DNA of 10,992 nucleotides from Pseudomonadota bacterium. GTDB taxonomy: Bacteria; Pseudomonadota; Gammaproteobacteria; Xanthomonadales; Marinicellaceae. The DNA lies in the NCBI GenBank assembly GCA_008501575.1, contig QQUO01000074.1, forward strand, positions 1 through 10,992. Reading direction: 5' to 3'. A program made the translations under genes and the position numbers. The notes under the pieces were generated by a model, which worked only from the letters and a program-made list of their open reading frames with translations, was not told the origin of the DNA and ran no database searches. Shown piece by piece: positions 1 through 5,382 of this stretch. Each line of letters begins with the position of its first letter. The stretch's first letter is position 1.

Positions 1-1189
1 GATAAAATAAACTGGCGCGGGTGTTGTCCAAGTCATCTTTGGCCTGCAGTGCCGCCGGTGTACCGCGATTGTTGTCGAAATTTTCAATGTTGTTCCAGCC
101 TTTTTGCCCCTCAAAACCCCATTGCATTTGCCAGTGAATATGTTCGTTAATCTTGTCTTGATAAGAAATATAAGTCCTTACCCCGGCATTTTTTTCTTTG
201 CGAAATTCATAATTGGTAATAAACGGATTTTCAAAATCAGTGTCCGAACCAAACAAGCTAATGCTATGGATGAGCTTGTCGTTAATACGGGCCTCGTGCG
301 CAATACCTGCGAAAAATGTTTTATTGTAAATTCCGGCTTGTTGTTCTTCAGCAGATGGCGTAAAGGCGGTGGCCGGTCGCGACATTCTTGGGTTTTCTTG
401 GCTTTGTGCAGCGGTCAGCCCACCCGGCGTTTGATAATGTAAGTCTGTGTACAAAGCCAATAAGCGCAATTCATTGTGTTGTGAATAATTCCATTTATGA
501 GCGGTTTGATAGGTTTTTTTATGCAAAGCTGAATGGTCTCGATAGCCATCGGAACGGTTAAACGATTGGTCGAAGGAAAACGAATAGTCATTACTAACGC
601 TGCGTTGTATCGATAACTGCTCTTGTTGCAAGCCAAACGACCCCGCACTCAGTAACAGTGAACCTTGGTTTTGAAAGACATCAAAGCCCTTCGGCTGAAT
701 ACGGATAACCCCACCGGAATTAGCACCATACAGCGAACCATCCGGACCTTTTAATACATGAATTGAAGCAATCGAAGCCGGATCGATTAGATTAAGATAG
801 CTGTTACCGCCGGCATCGGTCAAAGGAAACTCATCGAGATAAATTTTAATGTTGCGGACACCAAATGGTGAACGAATTAAACTGCCGCGCATGGCCAGAC
901 GATAGCTACCCGGTGACCGTTGTTCCATACGAATCCCCGGCACCGAATTGAAGACCGGTAACAATGTGGTGGTCTGTTGGGATTCGATGTCTTCGGCTGA
1001 GATAACCTGTGCTGATGCGGTCAAGTCGAAAATGGATTGTTTATTGAAATGAGCAATAATCTCCATTGGTTCCAGCTCAACCACTTCGTCGTCACTGACC
1101 GTTTCTTGTCCATAAACCATGGCAGAACTGCAACAAAAAATAAATAATAGCCAAGAGAACCGTCGATACAACGTCGATTTTTCCGTCAT
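1..1189 (-). CDS. TonB-dependent outer-membrane receptor, PqqU/YncD-like (3' end cut by the window)
   Basis: About 396 N-terminal codons are present; the rest of the barrel lies beyond the left edge. The start ATG (1187-1189) is followed by a basic n-region, the hydrophobic stretch WLLFIFCCSSA and a likely signal-peptidase site near VYG/QE (residue 27). A TonB-box-like ELEPMEIIA follows at about 38-46, then the plug domain with VPGIRMEQ, MRGSLIRSPFGVRNIKIYLDEFP and VLKGPDGSLYGANSGGV. Barrel strands start near residue 165. GYRDHS (215-220) and PGGLT followed by NP (255-267) match landmarks I recall from E. coli PqqU (YncD), which imports PQQ; the plug also resembles Bacteroidetes receptors. 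The gene lies 36 bp after the PQQ-dependent dehydrogenase on the same strand, so they are probably cotranscribed. TonB receptor is secure; PQQ as ligand is inference, with an iron complex the main alternative. No Shine-Dalgarno is visible. Confidence 0.9.
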   Translation of the reverse strand, partial: MTEKSTLYRRFSWLLFIFCCSSAMVYGQETVSDDEVVELEPMEIIAHFNKQSIFDLTASAQVISAEDIESQQTTTLLPVFNSVPGIRMEQRSPGSYRLAMRGSLIRSPFGVRNIKIYLDEFPLTDAGGNSYLNLIDPASIASIHVLKGPDGSLYGANSGGVIRIQPKGFDVFQNQGSLLLSAGSFGLQQEQLSIQRSVSNDYSFSFDQSFNRSDGYRDHSALHKKTYQTAHKWNYSQHNELRLLALYTDLHYQTPGGLTAAQSQENPRMSRPATAFTPSAEEQQAGIYNKTFFAGIAHEARINDKLIHSISLFGSDTDFENPFITNYEFRKEKNAGVRTYISYQDKINEHIHWQMQWGFEGQKGWNNIENFDNNRGTPAALQAKDDLDNTRASLFY

Positions 1190-1225
1190 CGCTAAAGACC
1201 GCGGTGGTCGCACGCCAACAGGCAC

Positions 1226-2506
1226 CTATTTTTTATCGATTTTATATAAATTTCCGGCATCGGTGACTGTGTACAAAGCACCATCTTTCCCCTGCTGGGT
1301 ATCTCTAAAGCGCTCACCTTTATCTGCTAATAAGCGCTCTTCGCCGACCACTTTATTATCTTTAATCACCAGTCTGGCAATATGGGCGCTATTTAATCCA
1401 CCGATAAATAAGTTATTTTCCCACTCCGGGATATTGGTTCCTGAATAAAAGGTCATGCCACTGGGGGAAAGCACAGGGTCCCAGTAATAAACAGGTTGTT
1501 CCATGCCTTCTTTCTGCTGTATAACAGGATCACCGATGGCGTCACCTCGATACTCAATACCATAGGTGATAACAGGCCAGCCGTAGTTATTGCCTGGTTT
1601 TATCAGGTTTAACTCATCACCGCCGCGTGGGCCAAATTCACCACTCCACAGTTCACCCGTTTGTGGATGAAAAGCCAAGCCTTGCGGATTGCGGTGACCA
1701 TAGCTGTATATTTCAGGCAGGGCATCGGCTTGACCGATGAACGGATTATCTGCTACCGGCTCACCGTCCGTGGTGATATGGATAATGCTGCCTATGGAAG
1801 ATTGTAAGTCCTGGGCTTTTACACGAATATTTTTATCCGAACGCTCGCCGATACTGACGAATAAATTGCCCTGTTGGTCAAACACAACGCGACCACCATA
1901 ATGCAATTTACCGTCATAAGTCGGGGTGGCGCGATAAATCACTTGGGTGTTCTCAAAACGGGTTTCATCGTCCGATAAACGGCCTTTGGCCACTGCGGTG
2001 TGATTGCCGCCTTTCTTGCGTTCAGCAAAGGCCCAATAAATCATTCGGTTGGTTAAAAAATCTGGGTCTAATGTGACCCCCAATAAACCGCCTTGGCCCC
2101 TGGCATCCACCTCGGGAATCCCGGTTATGGCTTCACTTAATTGGCCATTTGAAGTATTCACAATACGCATCGTGCCTACTTTCTCAGTAATTAGTAAACG
2201 GCCATCGGGAAGCACCGCAATCCCCCACGGTGAATTTAAATCTTCGGTCAGCAATTGCACTGTATAGTCTGTGGCCGTTTTGACAGCGGCTATCCGGGTC
2301 TGTCCTTGAAAAGCTGGTTTATAGTCGGTGTTGGCCGGCCTGGTTTCAACCGGCGGCAGTTTGTCATCATCGGCTTCGGTTGTGGTATCAGCCGCTACTG
2401 GTTTATTCGCTGCATTATTTGATGGTGTATTATTTACAGAAGTTTCAACGCCATTGCAGGCGAGAAGCGCCAATGTGAAAAGTATTGTGAGTAGACTATT
2501 TTTCAT
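1226..2506 (-). CDS. PQQ-dependent sugar dehydrogenase, lipoprotein (GdhB/YliI family)
   Basis: This 426-residue protein oxidises aldose sugars with pyrroloquinoline quinone in the periplasm or at the outer membrane. The N-terminus MKNSLLTILFTLALLAC is a lipoprotein signal with lipobox LLAC, so Cys17 should be lipidated. A polar linker (about 18-75) leads to a six-bladed beta-propeller. By alignment from memory with Acinetobacter soluble glucose dehydrogenase, PQQ-site residues are present: Gln138 in GQGGLLG (Q76), the general base His202 in LHYGGR (H144), and Arg272, Asn273 and Gln275 in HRNPQGLAF (R228/N229/Q231). GPRGGDE (292-298) and NNYGWP (306-311) are further family motifs. The lysine that binds PQQ in GdhB is not obvious, as in YliI-type enzymes, so this is closer to the broad aldose-dehydrogenase branch. 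It is the promoter-proximal gene of a probable two-gene unit with the TonB receptor. Substrate is unknown. Confidence 0.93.
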   Translation of the reverse strand: MKNSLLTILFTLALLACNGVETSVNNTPSNNAANKPVAADTTTEADDDKLPPVETRPANTDYKPAFQGQTRIAAVKTATDYTVQLLTEDLNSPWGIAVLPDGRLLITEKVGTMRIVNTSNGQLSEAITGIPEVDARGQGGLLGVTLDPDFLTNRMIYWAFAERKKGGNHTAVAKGRLSDDETRFENTQVIYRATPTYDGKLHYGGRVVFDQQGNLFVSIGERSDKNIRVKAQDLQSSIGSIIHITTDGEPVADNPFIGQADALPEIYSYGHRNPQGLAFHPQTGELWSGEFGPRGGDELNLIKPGNNYGWPVITYGIEYRGDAIGDPVIQQKEGMEQPVYYWDPVLSPSGMTFYSGTNIPEWENNLFIGGLNSAHIARLVIKDNKVVGEERLLADKGERFRDTQQGKDGALYTVTDAGNLYKIDKK

Positions 2507-2554
2507 AATAATTTAATCATTTTAAGTGAGTTTTATTGTTCACTGAAAGTCGAT

Positions 2555-2569
2555 GTTCTAACAGAGAAC
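2555..2569. promoter_or_regulatory. Palindrome overlapping the -10 box (candidate operator)
   Basis: GTTCT-AACAG-AGAAC is a 15-bp sequence with 5-bp perfect arms. It covers the whole candidate -10 hexamer, so a bound protein would block RNA polymerase. It does not match the LexA or Fur consensus as I know them. A 5-bp palindrome can arise by chance; position is the main argument. Confidence 0.3.
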
Positions 2570-2584
2570 AAGCATTTTAGTCAA
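2556..2584 (-). promoter_or_regulatory. Candidate sigma70 promoter of the PQQ dehydrogenase/TonB receptor operon
   Basis: Read leftward, TTGACT (2579-2584) and TTAGAA (2556-2561) are separated by 17 bp. This predicts a transcription start near 2549 and a leader of about 43 nt before the dehydrogenase ATG. The spacing is ideal and the -35 is one base off consensus, while the -10 is two bases off. The site was found by eye. Confidence 0.45.
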
Positions 2585-2592
2585 TCATTTGC

Positions 2593-2627
2593 GTATGATT
2601 AGCATACCATATTCTTGCATCTGATGC
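2593..2627. promoter_or_regulatory. Two palindromes just upstream of the -35 box
   Basis: GTATG-ATTAG-CATAC (2593-2607) lies 8 bp upstream of the candidate -35 hexamer, where an activator would bind. GCATC-T-GATGC (2617-2627) follows 9 bp further upstream. With the palindrome over the -10 box, this makes three short inverted repeats within 73 bp. No known regulator could be assigned. Confidence 0.3.
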
Positions 2628-2684
2628 CTGTCCTGACTTATCTGCAGAAGTAAATTAGGGTGGTGACGGGTTTGATTAAAAAAG

Positions 2685-2933
2685 TTATGAAAATAGAGCA
2701 AAAGGAATCATTAACAGCAATAAAAAGGGCAATAACAGCAGTTTTAACAAACCCAAAAAGACCACTGCAATGACCGTCAGTACCATCACCCCAACCGACA
2801 GAAAAATCGCACCCACAAATATAATCGGACTCAGTAATACCACCACAAAAGCCCAAAACAAGATCTTAAACAGTAGCAAAACCGCCAGTATTATCATCAG
2901 TCCAACAATCACTTCAACCATATTATTCACCAT
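2685..2933 (-). CDS. Small hydrophobic membrane protein, function unknown
   Basis: The frame encodes an 82-residue, strongly hydrophobic protein with about three membrane-spanning segments (near VIVGLMIILAVLLLF, AFVVVLLSPIIFVGAIFL and VMVLTVIAVVFLGLLKLLLL) and almost no charged residues. No family is recognised. The start is uncertain. ATG at 2933 is used here. ATG at 2921 is the best alternative, because GGTGA lies 5 nt upstream of it. A GTG at 2993 would extend the frame to 102 residues but would run through a hairpin and a terminator-like element, so it is unlikely. The gene lies between the alkylation repair gene and the PQQ dehydrogenase, on the same strand as both but apparently separated from each. 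A chance open frame in AT-rich DNA cannot be excluded, although sustained hydrophobicity in one frame argues for a real membrane protein. Confidence 0.5.
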   Translation of the reverse strand: MVNNMVEVIVGLMIILAVLLLFKILFWAFVVVLLSPIIFVGAIFLSVGVMVLTVIAVVFLGLLKLLLLPFLLLLMIPFALFS

Positions 2934-2937
2934 TGAG

Positions 2938-2962
2938 AAAAGGCTTAATGTTTTATTAAGCC
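2938..2962 (-). terminator. Perfect 8-bp hairpin with T-run just before the small membrane gene
   Basis: Read leftward, GGCTTAAT-AAAAC-ATTAAGCC forms a perfect 8-bp stem with a 5-nt loop (2942-2962), followed by TTTT (2938-2941). It could be a second terminator for the alkylation repair gene. It ends only a few bases before the ATG at 2933, so it could instead act as a leader hairpin controlling the small membrane gene. Confidence 0.45.
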
Positions 2963-2978
2963 ACATATTTAAAATAGC

Positions 2979-3005
2979 AAAAAAGGGCAGCACATTGAAG
3001 TGCCG
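2979..3005 (-). terminator. Probable rho-independent terminator of the alkylation repair gene
   Basis: Read leftward, CGGCAC-TTCAAT-GTGCTG (3005 to 2988) pairs as a 6-bp stem with one G-T wobble. It is followed by CCC and then six T (2984-2979). It starts 36 bp after the stop codon of the DNA alkylation repair gene, a natural position for its terminator. The stem is modest. Confidence 0.45.
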
Positions 3006-3041
3006 AAAGTCAGGGTTTGGTGGGTTTCTGTGCGGGCCTTT

Positions 3042-3740
3042 TTATTTGGCAAATTTCTTTTTCAAATAATCACTTGTCAGATGCTTGGTGACGTCCATCG
3101 GATCACATTGGGTTTTGCCGGATTCAACTGGTACCGGTCCTATTTTCTCAGCGATTTTAAGTGCCGCCTGGTTGAGTGTCAGATTTCTTTTACCAATACC
3201 CATCAAGGCACCGGCCATGGCCAAATGTACCGATTTATCTTCACTGGCAAAGGTCTGATCAATATGATGAATATAATTGAGAAAATAATCATTGCCGGGT
3301 GCACTTTTCTTGGTCGATTTCGACAGTTCATAAACAAAACCATAGGCACAACGTCGCCGCACAGGATCCGGACTTTTCACCCAGTCATCGGCCACTTGAT
3401 CGATAATAGTCGTTTTGGCCACCGGCGCACCACAAGCAGAAAAGACATGCACAAGCATGCCAAAATCAATATCTTCAACCTGCGCTTCCATTTGTGCCCG
3501 AGTTATCAGCTTTGGGTCATCAATGAGTACAGCCAACACTTTCATGTCATAGTAATCACTGTCCCACAGTTCCATGGCCAAATCATGATTTTTACCCACC
3601 TGCTTGGCCAGTTTGCGTAATACCGTCAGACCGATGCCCAGGCTTTTATAGGTACTTTTTGCTTCCATTTCCTGCCAGTTTTGAATGCCTCTTGGGTTTT
3701 GATTTTCTTCTAATAATTTAAATACGTCTGCTTTGTTCAT
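3042..3740 (-). CDS. AlkD-like HEAT-repeat DNA alkylation repair protein
   Basis: The 232-residue protein belongs to the HEAT-repeat superfamily that includes the AlkC and AlkD DNA glycosylases, which remove alkylated bases. Recognisable features are LRKLAKQVGKNHDLAMELWDSDYYD (about 41-65), the helix pair VLAVLIDDPKLIT (68-80), ALMGIGKRN (178-186) and a C-terminal GPVPVESGKTQC segment that corresponds to a family motif around VDHGETSC. Length is normal for the family. In Bacillus AlkD a Trp and an Asp in WWDTVD contribute to catalysis; the corresponding stretch here reads DIDFGMLVHVF (90-100), with no Trp and no clear equivalent Asp. It may be a DNA-binding relative without glycosylase activity. 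The gene appears monocistronic, divergent from the secreted-protein gene, with a terminator-like hairpin downstream. No Shine-Dalgarno precedes the ATG. Confidence 0.85.
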   Translation of the reverse strand: MNKADVFKLLEENQNPRGIQNWQEMEAKSTYKSLGIGLTVLRKLAKQVGKNHDLAMELWDSDYYDMKVLAVLIDDPKLITRAQMEAQVEDIDFGMLVHVFSACGAPVAKTTIIDQVADDWVKSPDPVRRRCAYGFVYELSKSTKKSAPGNDYFLNYIHHIDQTFASEDKSVHLAMAGALMGIGKRNLTLNQAALKIAEKIGPVPVESGKTQCDPMDVTKHLTSDYLKKKFAK

Positions 3741-3802
3741 TTGATTAATTTGTTTAGTTCAGGAATAAGCATAAATCAATGGCGGGCCCCAAAGCGAGCA
3801 AA

Positions 3803-3825
3803 TTGCACAATAAATTGTCGGGCAA
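3803..3825. promoter_or_regulatory. Imperfect inverted repeat in the divergent promoter region
   Basis: TTGC-ACAAT-AA-ATTGT-CGG-GCAA forms two stacked stems (4 and 5 bp) with a 3-nt bulge on one side. Its core ACAATAAATTGT (3807-3818) is a 12-bp palindrome. It lies in the 219-bp gap between two divergent genes, where a shared operator would be expected. Regulator unknown. Confidence 0.25.
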
Positions 3826-3871
3826 GTGACAGCCAGATATTACAGAAACCGATAAAACCATAAGTTTTTTT

Positions 3872-3877
3872 TATAAT
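3872..3877 (+). promoter_or_regulatory. Candidate -10 box for the secreted-protein gene
   Basis: A perfect TATAAT follows a T-rich stretch 83 bp before the ATG at 3960. No good -35 hexamer lies 16-18 bp upstream, so the promoter would need an activator or another sigma factor. AT-rich sequence makes this a weak call. Confidence 0.25.
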
Positions 3878-3959
3878 GAGCAAGGGTTTTCAAGGGATTG
3901 GTGAGCAAAAAGACATTCTTAAAGGTGAATTTCTATCCATATTGCTGTAATATATTTGG

Positions 3960-4877
3960 ATGATGAATCTATTCTTAAAAAAGAAAATCGGTTTTCATTT
4001 TCTAAGTGTCAACTTCATTATGGGTGCTTGTTTTCTTTGGTCGGCGCAGTCGTTGTCAGAAACTGTTACAGTAGAAGTTGTTACTGAACCTGTGACCAGC
4101 GGGTATGTGCTTTTTACTGGAATCCCTGATGGTCAGGTAACATTACCACAAGGCACCATTTCCAAATCAGATCTGACCCCTGGCACTTATAGCTCAACAG
4201 TCAGCACCATTGACCCGACATTATTAGATGCCAACTACACGCTGACCAGCATCGAATGTGATGATGACACGAGTCCAACCCCCAGTGTCGGTGATGTTGC
4301 TAACGCCACAGCGACTTTTCATTTGGATGCAAATGAATCCGTTATTTGTTTATTTAAACTGAGCGTCGATGGCAATGATGGCGGAGAAGGTAATAATGGC
4401 GGAGAAGGTAATAATGGTGGGGGAGACGATGGTTCTGGTAACAACAATGGGGATAATGGCACGGGTAACAACAACGGAGGTGATGGTTCTGGGGAAACCA
4501 CCGCAGCATGTATATGTCCTAAACAAGGCGTTTGGAATGTGTCTAATTTACCCGGAGAAATGGTTTGTACCGGTGTTATGTCCATGACCATGCCGTTAAA
4601 AGCCAGCAACGATATAGGTCACATAGAAGCATCTAATAATTGTGACACCTTGACCGCAAGCGGGCTCAGTGAAGATGAGGCCACAATCATCTTCCAACGC
4701 ACAGCCAATTGTAACTATAAAGGCACTGTCGGTGGTTTATATGAAGGTATTTCAATGGAAATAGATTTCACTCTAAATGTGGCTGATCAAAATAACATGT
4801 CCGGTGGTCTTCATTCTGTCGTTAATGAAAGCGGTATGACCTGCACCATGTCTCGTGACTACAACATGAGTCATTAA
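3960..4877 (+). CDS. Secreted protein: prealbumin-like domain, Gly/Asn linker, six-Cys domain
   Basis: This 305-residue protein has three parts. A signal peptide (about 1-33) has basic KKK and a hydrophobic core ending near SAQSLSE. Residues about 35-135 resemble a prealbumin-like (SpaA/Cna-B type) beta-sandwich: GYVLFTGIPDGQ, DLTPGTYSSTV, YTLTSIECDDD and an ATATFHLDANESVICLFKL ending are typical, with Cys100 and Cys130 probably disulfide-bonded. A Gly/Asn/Asp/Glu linker (about 138-180) contains tandem GGEGNN. The C-terminal domain (about 181-305) has six cysteines (184, 186, 203, 228, 251, 295) that could form three disulfides; I do not recognise it. This points to an exported surface or adhesion-type protein, function unknown. 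It is the only rightward gene here and looks monocistronic. ATGATG offers two adjacent starts; neither has a Shine-Dalgarno. Confidence 0.82.
   Translation: MMNLFLKKKIGFHFLSVNFIMGACFLWSAQSLSETVTVEVVTEPVTSGYVLFTGIPDGQVTLPQGTISKSDLTPGTYSSTVSTIDPTLLDANYTLTSIECDDDTSPTPSVGDVANATATFHLDANESVICLFKLSVDGNDGGEGNNGGEGNNGGGDDGSGNNNGDNGTGNNNGGDGSGETTAACICPKQGVWNVSNLPGEMVCTGVMSMTMPLKASNDIGHIEASNNCDTLTASGLSEDEATIIFQRTANCNYKGTVGGLYEGISMEIDFTLNVADQNNMSGGLHSVVNESGMTCTMSRDYNMSH
4380..4415 (+). repeat. 18-bp perfect tandem repeat (two copies) in the linker
   Basis: GGCGGAGAAGGTAATAAT occurs twice head to tail, encoding GGEGNN-GGEGNN. Degenerate copies follow to about 4490 (GGGDDGSGNNNGDNGTGNNNGGDGSG). A period that is a multiple of three allows copy-number change by slippage without breaking the frame, so linker length may vary between strains. 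Confidence 0.85.
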
Positions 4878-5150
4878 ATTAATTGACAGGCTGACATCAG
4901 ATTAAATCCAAACTCAAGTTCAACCGGTACAGTCAGATCTTTTTTTTAAGTGCTTGCTATGATTAAATACATTCCGCAATATGACCCAATGACAATTACA
5001 AATCAATCACTGCAAGGGGATTCCAACACCGTATAAACCAAGCACTATCTATTTAAGCTGGATACAGACAACGGTATACTAAATGGTGCTTAAGTCTTCA
5101 AATTAGTTGTGTTTTTAGCGAACGGGTTAAGTACTGGTATCGATGCTCGA
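4878..5150. other. Intergenic stretch with no intact gene
   Basis: No convincing gene is seen on either strand in this AT-rich stretch. A T8 run (4940-4947) lies about 60 bp after the secreted-protein stop, but no clear GC-rich stem precedes it, so it is at best a weak terminator. A TTGACA at 4883-4888 has no matching -10. A 25-codon frame from ATG 4959 lacks a ribosome binding site and looks accidental. Confidence 0.5.
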
Positions 5151-5369
5151 TCAACACGAAACCACTGAAAAGGCCGAACCGATGGCATGTAAAAAGGCAT
5201 TGATAATTTCAGTGGTGACGCGGGCTTTATTAAACACAATATCAAATAAAACCAGAAAAATAACACCGAAGTAGGCTAAATAAGCCAAACCCATATAATC
5301 ATTGTATAAAATTGTATAAAACCAATCTTGCCCAAAAATATAGAAGGGCTTATAAACAGGATATTCCAG
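5151..5369 (-). pseudogene. C-terminal remnant of an unknown membrane protein
   Basis: Read leftward from an in-frame stop (TAA at 5370-5372) there are 72 open codons ending in TGA at 5151-5153. The translation looks like real protein: an aromatic segment (VYKPFYIFGQDWFYTILYND), a hydrophobic helix (LAYLAYFGVIFLVLFDIVF) and an amphipathic end (NKARVTTEIINAFLHAIGS) closing in SVVSC. There is no start codon at its head. The first ATG (5292-5294) would give only 47 residues and has no ribosome binding site. It begins 13 bp after the stop of the beta-helix gene, as if the 5' part of a gene was lost there. The family is not identified, although the NKARVTT region looks like a conserved C-terminus. 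It could also be a real 47-residue small protein. A 10-bp inverted repeat (ACCACTGAAA 5161-5170, TTTCAGTGGT 5207-5216) lies inside. Confidence 0.45.
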
Positions 5370-5382
5370 TTATCTCACCAGA

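Noticed and set aside
104..442. Open frame of 112 codons on the plus strand
   Set aside because: It lies antisense to the TonB receptor, whose continuous frame with plug motifs is clearly the coding one.
2638..2856. 72-codon leftward frame overlapping the small membrane gene
   Set aside because: It is Gly/Cys-rich without domain features and offset in frame from the more coherent hydrophobic ORF.
3000..3620. 206-codon plus-strand frame
   Set aside because: It is antisense to the DNA alkylation repair gene, which has clear family motifs.
4319..4609. Pro/Leu/Ser-rich leftward frame
   Set aside because: It is the mirror of the Gly/Asn repeat linker of the secreted protein; its proline richness comes from reading the repeat on the other strand.
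4883..4888. Perfect TTGACA after the secreted-protein gene
   Set aside because: No acceptable -10 hexamer at 16-18 bp and no gene downstream on that strand.
5003..5013. TCAATCACTGC repeated at 6841-6851
   Set aside because: An 11-bp match is expected several times by chance in a window of this size, and the flanks do not match.
5161..5216. 10-bp perfect inverted repeat with a 36-nt loop, considered as an integron-type recombination site
   Set aside because: No GTTRRRY/RYYYAAC core sites flank it and there is no cassette structure or integrase; the repeat falls inside the protein-like remnant and may be chance.
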